From Firmicutes bacterium UBA2530 (lineage in GTDB: Bacteria; Bacillota; Clostridia; Tissierellales; Sedimentibacteraceae): 52,111 nt of DNA. How positions within the stretch are numbered: the stretch's first letter is position 1; each line of letters opens with the position of its first letter. The DNA lies in assembly GCA_002340985.1 (NCBI GenBank), contig DDNC01000027.1:66165-118275 (forward strand), in the 5' to 3' direction. The position numbers were made by a program, and so were the translations under genes. Below, in pieces: positions 22,351-30,532 of this stretch. The notes beneath the pieces are model-generated. The model was not told the origin of the DNA. It did no database searches and saw only the letters and a list, made by a program, of their open reading frames with translations.

Positions 22351-23354
22351 TATCGTTGTACTGGTAAGTGGTATTGTCCTGTTGGTCCGGTTACTAAAAT
22401 TACTCCGTTTGGAGAATCCATTATCGCATCAAACATCTCCATGTTTTCCGGAGTAAATCCAAGTTCTTCTTTTGATTTAAGAAAGTTTCCTCTGTCGAGA
22501 AGACGCATTACTATTTTTTCGCCATACACTGTGGGAAGCACCGAAATACGCAAATCCACCAGCGAATCATCTATTTTCATTTCGATTCTTCCGTCCTGGG
22601 GAATTCTTTTCTCTGCAATGTTCATACCTGCCATTATTTTAACTCTCGTCACTATTGCCGACTGGGTATGCTTTGACGGCGTGAGTATTTCCTGCAAATC
22701 GCCATCTACTCTCACTCTCACTCTTATTCTGTTTTCAAGTGGTTCTATATGTATGTCGCTGGCACCCATTTTAAGCGCCTGTTTTATGAGAGAATTTATG
22801 AGCCTTACCACCGGTGAATTGCTTACAGTAAGGTCAACCTCTTCATTTATGGCATCAAAGTCCTCGTTTATGAGATTTTCTCTGTTAAAGTCCTCAACTG
22901 CCTTTTCAGCGCTTCTCCTGCCCATGTGCTTCTCAATTGCTGTTGCTATCTGACCCTTGAAGGACAGGACTACCTCGGCTTTTTTACCGGATTCCATCTC
23001 TATGTCTTCAATGTCAAATATATTTAGCGGTTCACTCATGGCCACCAGAATTTTGTCGTTAATTATTTTTATAGGTATTGCATTTGTTCGTTTTGCAAGC
23101 TTTTCTGATATGAGAGCTGTTGCATCTATGTTAATGTGATAGTTATCAAGATTTACTATTTCCAGTCCCAACTGCTCTGACAGCGCATTAAGCATTATCT
23201 TTTCGGTCAGATACCCTTTTTCTATAAGAATTTCACCTATTTTTTTGCCGTTTGTTTTCTGCACCTTCAGTGCGTCATCAAGCTGTTCCTGTGTTATTTC
23301 TTTTCTTTGCAGAAGAAGGTCTCCAAGTCTGGTGATTTTATTAGGTTTGTTCAT
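22347..23354 (-). pseudogene. pilB: PilB/GspE-type secretion ATPase, cut at Walker A by the prophage
   Basis: 335 codons remain. The N-terminal T2SS-E domain (LGDLLLQRKEITQEQLDDALK...GKKIGEILIEKGYLTE) and the ATPase lobe (SPVVRLINSLIKQALKMGASDIHIEP, RVRVDGDLQEI, MAGMNIAEKRIPQDGRIEMKI, GEKIVMRLLDR) are intact. It stops at GPTG, followed by nine phage-derived residues; full-length relatives have about 550 residues. Walker A lysine, Walker B and Asp boxes are missing, so the product cannot hydrolyse ATP. It powers type IV pilus or competence pseudopilus assembly when intact. Excision of the prophage should rebuild it. GGAGAAAAT precedes the ATG. Confidence 0.93.
22351..22389. other. Phage-host attachment junction
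   Basis: From the right, codons of the host ATPase read ...VILVTGPTG (GPTG at 22378-22389) and then change to QYHLPVQRY and stop, instead of the family's SGKT/S. The crossover therefore lies at or close to 22378-22389. The exact core bases need the other end of the prophage. Confidence 0.75.
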
Positions 23355-23395
23355 ATTTTCTCCTTTGATGTATAAAATAACACTATATTAAATTA

Positions 23396-23424
23396 ATTAT
23401 ATTGATATAAGCATAATTTGTCAA
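23396..23424 (-). promoter_or_regulatory. Promoter of the interrupted pilus ATPase gene
   Basis: Perfect TTGACA (23419-23424), 17 bases, TATAAT (23396-23401) on the minus strand, 42 bases before the start codon. The gene is therefore probably still transcribed toward the prophage. Confidence 0.85.
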
Positions 23425-23650
23425 TTAATGTTTTATTTTGTTGCACCTATTTTTTATTAGTTTTCCAATATGTAGCGCCTATTCTTGAATGCCATTCCCT
23501 TTCATTTCCCTCAATGGATATATAAGATAAATTATATATAAATTCCATTACAATTTCATTATTATACTATTTTATTTCAATTTCATTTTAATTACATTTT
23601 GATTACACAGAAAGGGTATTATGTCGAAAAATGGGGTTAGGCATATCATG
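23425..23650. other. AT-rich intergenic region without a recognisable gene
   Basis: Between the pilus ATPase promoter and the kal terminator. It is T-rich with several CAATTTCATT-like units around 23545-23600. No start codon with a ribosome site opens a convincing frame on either strand. Confidence 0.6.
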
Positions 23651-23734
23651 GTCTCGTTCACTAATTTATTTGCTTTATATAGCCGCATACTTTAAGAACG
23701 CATACAAAAACTGCTGCATAATATGCAGCAGTTT
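23651..23734 (-). repeat. Terminator-linked repeat, copy 1 (downstream of kal)
   Basis: On the minus strand a hairpin is followed by TTTTTGTATG and then, about 26 bases on, GCAAATAAATTAGTGAACGA. The same order is found at 24237-24308 and 29228-29289. Confidence 0.65.
23708..23734 (-). terminator. kal terminator
   Basis: Perfect 13-bp arms AAACTGCTGCATA / TATGCAGCAGTTT, with TTTTTG following on the minus strand, 14 bases after the kal stop. Confidence 0.88.
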
Positions 23735-23748
23735 GGATTCGCTTGTTG

Positions 23749-24132
23749 CTATTTTTTTCTTTGTTTATCTTTCTGAACAACGCATGTTCCGCTCGCTCTG
23801 CAAACTACGATTGGCTCTTCGAGGAAATCACACGCTGAATCATTGATATCCTTTCTCGGAACAATTACCTTTCTTGCTTCAAACTTCATTTTTCTTGAAG
23901 AGTTTCCTGTGGAAACTATTTCTCCCTCTGCTTCGATATAATCCCCGGCAAATACAGGTGCTAAAAACTCAACGCTGTCATATGCAACAAATAATCCCTC
24001 GTCTCCGTCATTTCTGATCAGAAGCTCTGTAGCAACATCTCCGAAAAGTCCAAGCATTCTTGCGCCGTCTACTAAATCTCCGCCGTAGTGAGCATCATGT
24101 GCGCTCATTCTCAATCTGATTAATGATTTCAT
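23749..24132 (-). CDS. kal: 3-aminobutyryl-CoA ammonia-lyase
   Basis: 127 residues, the normal length for this hotdog-fold enzyme. The start MKSLIRLRMSAHDAHYGGDL, the segment GARMLGLFGDVATELLI, DGDEGLF.AYDSVEFLAPV, and GNSSRKMKFEARKVIVPR are family signatures. It removes ammonia from L-3-aminobutyryl-CoA to give crotonyl-CoA in lysine fermentation. The other pathway genes (kamA, kamDE, kdd, kce) are not in the window, so kal is alone here, between dnaJ and the pilus ATPase gene. It has its own promoter and an operator-like palindrome. GGAGGTAAAAA precedes the ATG. Confidence 0.9.
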   Translation of the reverse strand: MKSLIRLRMSAHDAHYGGDLVDGARMLGLFGDVATELLIRNDGDEGLFVAYDSVEFLAPVFAGDYIEAEGEIVSTGNSSRKMKFEARKVIVPRKDINDSACDFLEEPIVVCRASGTCVVQKDKQRKK

Positions 24133-24159
24133 TTTTTACCTCCAAATTTTTTGCTTCCT

Positions 24160-24182
24160 CTTGTCACTTGCCTTGTGACAAG
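24160..24182. promoter_or_regulatory. Operator-like palindrome at the kal promoter
   Basis: CTTGTCAC-TTGCCTT-GTGACAAG, perfect 8-bp arms, beginning 4 bases downstream of the kal -10 box, so it covers the transcription start. Fits a GntR/TetR-type dimer site, though a 5' leader hairpin is also possible. Confidence 0.7.
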
Positions 24183-24185
24183 CTT

Positions 24186-24214
24186 ATTTTAGCATTGAAT
24201 CGGACAATTGTCAA
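24186..24214 (-). promoter_or_regulatory. kal promoter
   Basis: Minus strand TTGACA (24209-24214), 17 bases, TAAAAT (24186-24191). Confidence 0.8.
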
Positions 24215-24236
24215 TTTTAATCATATAATTTGCACA

Positions 24237-24308
24237 GTCTCGTTCACCAAAATATTTGCTTGTTGCGGTAGGCATACAAAAACAGACACCCTTTGCGAGC
24301 GTCTGTTT
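24237..24308 (-). repeat. Terminator-linked repeat, copy 2 (downstream of dnaJ)
   Basis: Minus strand: hairpin, TTTTTGTATG, 14 bases, then CAAATATTTTGGTGAACGAG. Best-preserved copy. Confidence 0.65.
24280..24308 (-). terminator. Terminator of the hrcA-grpE-dnaK-dnaJ operon
   Basis: AAACAGAC / GTCTGTTT stem (8 bp plus partial extension) followed by TTTTTG on the minus strand, 14 bases after the dnaJ stop. Confidence 0.8.
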
Positions 24309-24322
24309 ATTACTTCATTACC

Positions 24323-25480
24323 TTAATCCGTTGTATCCTTGAAGGCATCCTTCATTTTTCCGAAAAAGCCTTTTTTCTCGTCCTTCTCCTGGTTTTCGCC
24401 CATTTCTTTGGCGAATTCCTGCAAAGCAGCCTTTTGTTTTTCAGTAAGCTTTTTAGGAATCTCGACCTTTACTCTCACGTATTGGTCTCCCTTGCCTGAA
24501 CCTCTGAGATTTTTTATACCTTTGTTCTTAAGTCTGAATACAGTTCCTGTCTGAGTTCCCTCAGGCACCTCGTATTTTACTTTTCCTTCAAGTGTTGGAA
24601 CCTGAATTGAACCTCCCATTGCTGCCTTTGCAAAGGAAACAGGAATTTCGCACCATACGTCGTTTCCGTCTCTTTCAAACAACTCATGAGGTCTGACATT
24701 TATATACACATATAAATCTCCTGCAGGGCCTCCGCGTTCTCCGTGGTTGCCCTCGCCTCTTAACGGAATAACCGAACCTGTATCAACTCCTGCTGGGATG
24801 TTGATAGACAGCTTTCTCGTCTTCTTCTCCTTGCCTGTTCCGCTGCATTCCGTGCATGGTTCTTCAACCACTTCTCCTGAGCCGCCGCAGGTTGAGCACA
24901 CTTTTGTGCTTGCAAACTGACCGAAGGGAGTTCTCTGAACAGTCTTTATGCTTCCTGAGCCGTTACAGGTAGGGCATGTTTTCTTGCCTGTTCCTTCTTT
25001 CGCTCCTGAGCCGTCGCATACATGGCATTTTTCTATACGGCTTATCTTTATTTCTTTCTTTGTTCCGAATGCTGCCTCTTCAAAATCTATATCCAGCTTG
25101 ATTTTAAGGTCTGAGCCCGCCTTGGGGCCCGTTCTCTGAGCTCTTGTTCCTGCCCCTCCGAAGCTTCCTCCCCCAAAAAAGTCACCAAATATGTCGCCAA
25201 ATATATCTCCGAAATCCGTAAATCCTGCTCCGCCTCCGCCAAAGCCTGAATTCTGATCAAAAGCCGCGTGGCCGAACTGGTCATATTTAGACTTTTTATC
25301 AGGGTCACTGAGAACTTCATAGGCTTCATTTACTTCCTTGAACTTCGCTTCTGCTTCCTTGTTGTCGGGGTTTAAATCCGGATGGTATTGTTTTGCTAAT
25401 TTTCTGAAGGCTGATTTTATTTCTTTTTCATCAGCACTTTTGCTTACGCCTAATATTTCATAATAGTCCCGTTTTGACAC
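24323..25480 (-). CDS. dnaJ: Chaperone DnaJ
   Basis: 385 residues from GTG 25480 (GGCGGTGAAAAA upstream; an in-frame ATG at 25507 has no site). The J-domain has the HPD motif (AKQYHPDLNPDNKEAE), followed by a Gly/Phe-rich region, four zinc repeats CxxCxGxG (CHVCDGSG, CPTCNGSG, CSTCGGSG, CTECSGTG) and a C-terminal substrate-binding region. It stimulates DnaK ATPase and delivers unfolded proteins. Last gene of the operon, separated from dnaK by a perfect hairpin. Confidence 0.98.
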   Translation of the reverse strand: MSKRDYYEILGVSKSADEKEIKSAFRKLAKQYHPDLNPDNKEAEAKFKEVNEAYEVLSDPDKKSKYDQFGHAAFDQNSGFGGGGAGFTDFGDIFGDIFGDFFGGGSFGGAGTRAQRTGPKAGSDLKIKLDIDFEEAAFGTKKEIKISRIEKCHVCDGSGAKEGTGKKTCPTCNGSGSIKTVQRTPFGQFASTKVCSTCGGSGEVVEEPCTECSGTGKEKKTRKLSINIPAGVDTGSVIPLRGEGNHGERGGPAGDLYVYINVRPHELFERDGNDVWCEIPVSFAKAAMGGSIQVPTLEGKVKYEVPEGTQTGTVFRLKNKGIKNLRGSGKGDQYVRVKVEIPKKLTEKQKAALQEFAKEMGENQEKDEKKGFFGKMKDAFKDTTD

Positions 25481-25511
25481 TTTTTCACCGCCTTGACATT
25501 TAAACATGATA

Positions 25512-25542
25512 CCAAGCTAAATCCATAATGGATTTAGCTTGG
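25512..25542. repeat. Perfect palindrome between dnaK and dnaJ
   Basis: CCAAGCTAAATCCAT / ATGGATTTAGCTTGG, 15-bp arms around one base, without a U tract. It would form a very stable mRNA hairpin and may stabilise the dnaK message or lower dnaJ expression. Confidence 0.8.
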
Positions 25543-25611
25543 AAACTAACGTCATTTATTATATATATCTTCCTGAATTTTTTCAAGAAATTATTTTATT
25601 ACTTATAGATA

Positions 25612-27459
25612 TTATTTATCGTCGTCATGAATTTCTTCAAATTCAGCGTCCACAACATTGTCGTCATTTTGTGCGGCACCCTGACCGAAATCAGGAGCAT
25701 CCTGAGGACCGCCCTGTGCGCCTGTCTGTGCATAAAGCTTCTGAGCGAGCTGATTGAATACTTCTGTAAGTTTTTCCGTCTTAGCCTTCATTTGGTCGGT
25801 GTCATTGATTTCAATCGCTTTTTTCAATTCATCCAGAGCTGCATGCGCACTTGCTTTTTCTTCATCAGAAATTTTACCTTCCAGGTCTTTCAGTGTCTTT
25901 TCTGTCTGATAAACCAGTGTATCCGCATTGTTTTTAACTTCTGTTTCTTCTTTTCTTTTCTTATCCTGATCAGCAAATTGCTCAGCTTCTTTAACTTTTC
26001 TTTCTATTTCGTCATCTGACATCTTTGTTGAAGAAGTGATAGTAATTTTTTGCTCTTTTCCTGTTCCAAGATCCTTTGCGCTTACATTCGCGATACCGTT
26101 GGCATCTATGTCAAATGTTACTTCTATCTGAGGAATTCCTCTCGGTGCCGGAACTATTCCTGTCAGCTGGAATCTGCCTAATGTAATATTGTCTGCCGCC
26201 ATTTGTCTTTCACCCTGCAATACGTGGATGTCAACTGCAGGCTGGTTGTCTGCTGCTGTTGAGAAAATCTGGCTCTTCTTGGTTGGTATTCTTGTATTTC
26301 TATCTATAAGCTTTGTGAATATTCCTCCCATTGTTTCAATACCCAGGGATAGCGGAGTTACGTCAACAAGCAGTATGTCGTTTCCGAATTCGCCTGTGAG
26401 AACACCTCCTTGAATTGCTGCACCCAATGCAACACATTCGTCAGGGTTTATTCCTTTGTGAGGGTCTTTTCCTGTAAGTCTCTTCACGGCTTCCTGAACT
26501 GCAGGTATCCTTGTGGAACCTCCTACCAGCAGAACTCTGTCAATATCATTTGCTGTAAGTTTAGCATCTGACATAGCTTTTTTAACAGGCTCAACTGTTT
26601 TTTCCACAAGGAACGATGTCAGCTCATTGAACTTAGCTCTTGTTAAATCCATGTTCATATGCTTTGGTCCATCCTGTGTTGCAGTGATGAACGGAAGATT
26701 GATGTTTGAAGTCATTGCGCTTGACAATTCCTTCTTTGCAGTTTCAGCTGCTTCTTTCAATCTTTGAAGCGCCATTTTATCTTTTCTTAAGTCTATTCCG
26801 TTTTCTTTCTGGAACTGCTCTGCAAGGTAATCTATTACAACCTGGTCAAAATCATCTCCGCCCAGCTTGTTGTTTCCTGCTGTTGCCTTTACTTCAAATA
26901 CTCCCTCGCCGATTTCAAGGATTGAAACGTCGAATGTTCCTCCGCCAAGGTCGTATACCATTATTGTCTGCATATGATCTTCTTTGTCAACACCATAAGC
27001 CAGAGCAGCAGCAGTAGGCTCATTTATAATTCTTTTTACATCCAGACCGGCTATTCTTCCTGCATCCTTTGTTGCCTGTCTCTGGCTGTCAGAGAAATAT
27101 GCAGGTACTGTAATAACCGCTTCTGTAACTGTTTCACCTAAGTAACTTTCAGCGTCAGCCTTTAATTTCTGAAGAATGAATGCTGATATTTCCTGCGGTG
27201 TATATGCTTTTCCATCAATATTTACCTTGTGATCCGAACCCATATGTCTCTTTATTGAGGATATTGTTTTATCAGGGTTTGTAACCGCCTGTCTCTTGGC
27301 AGTTTCTCCTACCAGTCTTTCTCCGTCCTTTGTAAATGCAACGATTGATGGCGTTGTTCTCTTACCTTCAACATTTGCTATAACAACGGCTTCTCCGCCC
27401 TCCATAACAGCAACACAAGAGTTTGTTGTTCCTAAGTCAATTCCTATAACTTTGCTCAT
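25612..27459 (-). CDS. dnaK: Chaperone DnaK (Hsp70)
   Basis: 615 residues, full length. The nucleotide-binding domain begins KVIGIDLGTTNSCVAVMEGG and contains VYDLGGGTFDVSIL and LLVGGSTRIPAVQ; the substrate-binding domain and lid follow, and the C-terminus carries the EEIHDDDK-type acidic tail. ATP-driven folding chaperone working with DnaJ and GrpE. GGAGGAAAAAA precedes the ATG. Third gene in the CIRCE-controlled operon. Confidence 0.99.
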   Translation of the reverse strand: MSKVIGIDLGTTNSCVAVMEGGEAVVIANVEGKRTTPSIVAFTKDGERLVGETAKRQAVTNPDKTISSIKRHMGSDHKVNIDGKAYTPQEISAFILQKLKADAESYLGETVTEAVITVPAYFSDSQRQATKDAGRIAGLDVKRIINEPTAAALAYGVDKEDHMQTIMVYDLGGGTFDVSILEIGEGVFEVKATAGNNKLGGDDFDQVVIDYLAEQFQKENGIDLRKDKMALQRLKEAAETAKKELSSAMTSNINLPFITATQDGPKHMNMDLTRAKFNELTSFLVEKTVEPVKKAMSDAKLTANDIDRVLLVGGSTRIPAVQEAVKRLTGKDPHKGINPDECVALGAAIQGGVLTGEFGNDILLVDVTPLSLGIETMGGIFTKLIDRNTRIPTKKSQIFSTAADNQPAVDIHVLQGERQMAADNITLGRFQLTGIVPAPRGIPQIEVTFDIDANGIANVSAKDLGTGKEQKITITSSTKMSDDEIERKVKEAEQFADQDKKRKEETEVKNNADTLVYQTEKTLKDLEGKISDEEKASAHAALDELKKAIEINDTDQMKAKTEKLTEVFNQLAQKLYAQTGAQGGPQDAPDFGQGAAQNDDNVVDAEFEEIHDDDK

Positions 27460-27497
27460 TTTTTTCCTCCACTATATTTAAGATTGAATGTTAATAT

Positions 27498-28049
27498 TTA
27501 TTTTCTACATATTCTGACCATTGACGGTCTTATGCATTTGTCATTTACAGTATAGCCCTTCTGCAGGACATCTATTATTGTTCCGTCATCATGATCTTCG
27601 CTTTCTTCAAAAGCTACTCCATAATGAACGTTGTGGTCAAATGGTTTATGCAAGGCTTCCACTTCCTGTAATCCTTTTTTATTAAGGATTCCCATAAACT
27701 GATTGTATACCATTTGTACTCCTTCCTTAAAAGGACCTTCTTCGGCAGCCGCCAAAGCTCTTTCAAGATTGTCAACCACGGGAAGTAAATCTAATATTAA
27801 ATCTGCGGTTGCATTACCGTATGACGCGCTTTTTTCTTTTTCAGACCTTGATTTGTAGTTTAAGAAATCTGCCTGAAGTCTCAGCAGCCTGTCATTCAAA
27901 TTTTTAATTTCCGCAGCTGCCGGGTCCTCTGTACCCTCTTCAGCAACGAACTCATTTACCTCTTCATTTATTTCTTCTGTTTTTTCCTTTGTTATCTCTT
28001 CAACATCTTCATTTAACTTGCTTTCATCATGCTTTTTTGCCTTCGCCAT
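27498..28049 (-). CDS. grpE: Nucleotide exchange factor GrpE
   Basis: 183 residues from ATG 28049 (AAGGAGTGAAGAA upstream; an earlier in-frame ATG at 28076 overlaps hrcA). An acidic N-terminal tail is followed by the long dimerising helix (NLNDRLLRLQADFLNYKSRSEKEK), then the beta wing ending TINDKCIRPSMVRI-like (VNDKCIRPSMVRICRK). It releases ADP from DnaK. Confidence 0.97.
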   Translation of the reverse strand: MAKAKKHDESKLNEDVEEITKEKTEEINEEVNEFVAEEGTEDPAAAEIKNLNDRLLRLQADFLNYKSRSEKEKSASYGNATADLILDLLPVVDNLERALAAAEEGPFKEGVQMVYNQFMGILNKKGLQEVEALHKPFDHNVHYGVAFEESEDHDDGTIIDVLQKGYTVNDKCIRPSMVRICRK

Positions 28050-28053
28050 TTCT

Positions 28054-29112
28054 TCACTCCTTATTTTCCTCGTCAAAGTTTCTGCTTATTATTTCATTCA
28101 TGGCTTCAGCCATTGACTTAACGGTATAAATCACCTTGCTGTAATCCATTCTGGTGGGGCCTATGACCCCTACCTTTCCTATGAGCTTGCCGTTTATTTT
28201 GTAGGTTGCGGTAATTAAGCTGCAATCCCTTAGCTGCTCATATTCATTTTCCCGCCCGATACTTATAACCAGGTCATTTTCTCCTGTGTACCGCAGCAGT
28301 TTAGCCATGCTGTCTTTGTCTTCCACAAATGAAATAAATTCTCTTGCTTTGACGACGTCATTATATTCCGGGAAATTTAAAATATTTGTCAGCCCATCCG
28401 AATACACATTAAAATCTTCAAGCTTACTCATCTGGTCTACTAAAAACGGCAGCAGTTCAAACAATAAATCGCCGCTGCTTTCTCTCAAATGGGAAAGCTG
28501 CTGTATCAGGCTGTCCTTGATGGTATCTATATCTTCTAACTTATATCCGCTCAGCTTTTCCGAAAGAGACGAAGATATTGTATCCATCTGATCCAAGGGT
28601 ATGGGACTGCTGAGATTCAACACAACCTGCTTGACAATATTGCTCTGCAGTATTAATACGAGCAGTATTTTCCTGTCAGTGATAGGTACGAGCTGTATCC
28701 TCTTGATTGCAGACTCCTTCAGCTGAGGAGATACGATAAACGATGTATATTTTGTAAACTGCGATAAAATGCGCACTGAATTCTTGAAAACAGAGTCCAT
28801 CTCATCTGCCTTTTCCTCTATTATATTTCTAAGTTCATTTATGTTGGAATTGTCTGAACCCTGAACCTTTTTCCAAAGCTCATCCACGTAGTACCTGTAC
28901 GCTTTGTCTGTGGGAATTCTGCCGGATGAAGCGTGTGGCTGAATTAAAAAGCCCATTTCCTCCAGGTCGGACATCTCGTTTCTGATTGTAGCTGGACTTA
29001 CTCCAAGCTCATATTTTTTTGAAATTGTCCTGGAGCCCACTGCTTCGGCATTATCTATATAACTGGAGATAATGGCCTTTAAAATATTAACTTTTCTTTT
29101 ATCCAAAGACAT
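28054..29112 (-). CDS. hrcA: Heat-shock repressor HrcA
   Basis: 352 residues from ATG 29112, 8 bases after GAGG. The N-terminal winged helix (KVNILKAIISSYIDNAEAVGSRTISKKYELGVSPATIRNEMSDLEEMGFLIQPHASSGRIPTDKAYRYYVDEL, described by its ends) is followed by the GAF-like domain; the C-terminus has VGVIGPTRMDYSKV. It binds the CIRCE element located just upstream and represses its own operon. Confidence 0.98.
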   Translation of the reverse strand: MSLDKRKVNILKAIISSYIDNAEAVGSRTISKKYELGVSPATIRNEMSDLEEMGFLIQPHASSGRIPTDKAYRYYVDELWKKVQGSDNSNINELRNIIEEKADEMDSVFKNSVRILSQFTKYTSFIVSPQLKESAIKRIQLVPITDRKILLVLILQSNIVKQVVLNLSSPIPLDQMDTISSSLSEKLSGYKLEDIDTIKDSLIQQLSHLRESSGDLLFELLPFLVDQMSKLEDFNVYSDGLTNILNFPEYNDVVKAREFISFVEDKDSMAKLLRYTGENDLVISIGRENEYEQLRDCSLITATYKINGKLIGKVGVIGPTRMDYSKVIYTVKSMAEAMNEIISRNFDEENKE

Positions 29113-29128
29113 TTCATTCACCTCTTTG

Positions 29129-29155
29129 TTAGCACTCTCGCTGGTCGAGTGCTAA
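29129..29155. promoter_or_regulatory. CIRCE operator
   Basis: Perfect TTAGCACTC-N9-GAGTGCTAA, 17 bases upstream of the hrcA start codon and downstream of the promoter. Binding site of HrcA. Confidence 0.98.
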
Positions 29156-29165
29156 ATCTATATAT

Positions 29166-29194
29166 AATTTACTACTTTATATTTCTTTTGTCAA
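29166..29194 (-). promoter_or_regulatory. hrcA operon promoter
   Basis: Minus strand TTGACA (29189-29194), 17 bases, TAAATT (29166-29171), immediately before CIRCE. Confidence 0.8.
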
Positions 29195-29227
29195 TAGATA
29201 TATTTAAAAAAATTTATGCATTGCAAG

Positions 29228-29289
29228 CCCTGCTCACCAAAGTATTTACCTGCTCTTCATACAAAAAAACATGCCGCACAAAGCGGCAT
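29228..29289 (-). repeat. Terminator-linked repeat, copy 3 (downstream of hemW)
   Basis: Minus strand: hairpin, TTTTTTTGTATG, 9 bases, then GTAAATACTTTGGTGAGCAG. A diverged copy of the elements at 23651 and 24237. Confidence 0.6.
29271..29289 (-). terminator. hemW terminator
   Basis: ATGCCGC / GCGGCAT stem with a 5-base loop and a run of seven U on the minus strand. Confidence 0.85.
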
Positions 29290-29305
29290 ATTTCAATTTT
29301 TTCAC

Positions 29306-30433
29306 TCACTGCATGAATTTTTCAAATACATAATTTGAAATATCCATTCCTTTTTCAGTTAACTTTATGTGTCCGTCACTGAGTTCAATAAGATTATTTT
29401 TTCCCAAATGGCTTATTTGCTCTTGATATATCTTTATGAAATCTGTGGAAAACCTACTGTTGAACTCATGTATATCCACGCCCTCCGACAGCCTCAGTCG
29501 GAGCATTATATATTCAAACATCAAATCTTCATAGTTCATTCTTTCATGAACTATTCTATTAAACCCTGAAACACAATACATTTTCAAATCCGCCGGATTA
29601 CTGTACCTCACGCCATCCATAAATGAATGTGCTGATGGTCCCAATCCTATATATTCATCCTGGCTCCAATATTTAAGATTGTGCCTGCACTCAAATCCGT
29701 TTTTTGAAAAATTTGATATTTCATATTGAAGAAAGTTATTCCTTTCCATGAGGCTTCTGCCCGCGTAATACATTTCCCTCTCGTATTCCTCGTCCGGCAT
29801 AACTATTTTATTGTTTTTTTCCAGAGCATACATTGGAGTTCCTTTTTCAAGCTTTAGTGAATAAAAGGATATGTGCTCTATATTTCTCTCAATGAGGCGT
29901 GAAATAGTATCTTCAATGTCACTCACCTCCTGACCAGGAATATTGAACATTACGTCTGTGTTGATGTTGCTGAATCCGGCGCTTTTCGCCCTGTCTATGG
30001 ATTCAATTGCCTGACGGCTGTCATGGACTCTCCCTATTTTTTTCAGGATATCATCATTTAATGACTGAACGCCTATGCTCAGCCTGTTTATGCCTATTTC
30101 ACGGTATTCCCTTAATTTTTCAAATGTCAATGTGTTAGGGTTTGCTTCCATGCTTATTTCGGAATTCTTATTAACTTCAATCAAATCTCTTAAGACTTCC
30201 ATTATTTTATATAAGCTTTCGGGCTTTATGATTGTGGGAGTTCCACCGCCAAAAAAGACGCTATCTGCCACATACTGACCGTTTAATCTGTCTTTGTAGC
30301 CTTTTATTTCATTTAAAACTGCTGCTACATATTTATTTTCTGATTCATCATTCCAATTAACCGAATAAAAATCGCAATAGCTGCATTTTTGCCTGCAAAA
30401 TGGAATGTGAACATATATTCCTAATTTTTTCAT
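29306..30433 (-). CDS. hemW: HemW-type radical SAM protein
   Basis: 375 residues. Cysteines 13, 17 and 20 (CRQKCSYC) form the radical SAM cluster site; SVFFGGGTPTII, ISMEANPNTLT, and RLSIGVQSLND follow, and a C-terminal HemN-like winged helix ends the protein. HemW is a heme chaperone/insertase, often mislabelled as oxygen-independent coproporphyrinogen oxidase. Its place directly upstream of hrcA is the common Firmicute arrangement. Confidence 0.95.
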   Translation of the reverse strand: MKKLGIYVHIPFCRQKCSYCDFYSVNWNDESENKYVAAVLNEIKGYKDRLNGQYVADSVFFGGGTPTIIKPESLYKIMEVLRDLIEVNKNSEISMEANPNTLTFEKLREYREIGINRLSIGVQSLNDDILKKIGRVHDSRQAIESIDRAKSAGFSNINTDVMFNIPGQEVSDIEDTISRLIERNIEHISFYSLKLEKGTPMYALEKNNKIVMPDEEYEREMYYAGRSLMERNNFLQYEISNFSKNGFECRHNLKYWSQDEYIGLGPSAHSFMDGVRYSNPADLKMYCVSGFNRIVHERMNYEDLMFEYIMLRLRLSEGVDIHEFNSRFSTDFIKIYQEQISHLGKNNLIELSDGHIKLTEKGMDISNYVFEKFMQ

Positions 30434-30453
30434 AAAACCTCTGCAATATAAAT

Positions 30454-30495
30454 AATGATATAATCGGAGCTGTCTCCAGTCCCGATTATATCATT
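30454..30495 (-). terminator. Hairpin between the sigma-54 operon and hemW
   Basis: AATGATATAATCGG / CCGATTATATCATT, 14-bp arms with an inner GGAG...CTCC hairpin. It follows the DUF4387 stop; the U tract is poor, so it may be a terminator or a processing site ahead of hemW. Confidence 0.6.
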
Positions 30496-30532
30496 ACTAC
30501 TATATTTATTCAAATAATATTGCCTGACAATC

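Larger units (their letters stand above)
1..22380. mobile_element. Prophage, early/lysogeny half (left end outside window)
   Basis: The region has phage-typical organisation: dense overlapping small genes on one strand, a divergent repressor switch, recombination and replication genes (RecT, SSB, replisome organizer, helicase loader), and a large serine recombinase against the interrupted host gene. The right boundary is placed at 22378-22389, where the reading frame of a PilB/GspE-type ATPase departs from its family consensus inside Walker A. No capsid, tail or terminase gene is visible, so late genes and the other attachment site must lie beyond position 1. Confidence 0.93.

Noticed and set aside
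23631..23846. Plus-strand frame overlapping the kal terminator
   Set aside because: It reads through a terminator hairpin and the 3' end of kal, and has no ribosome site.
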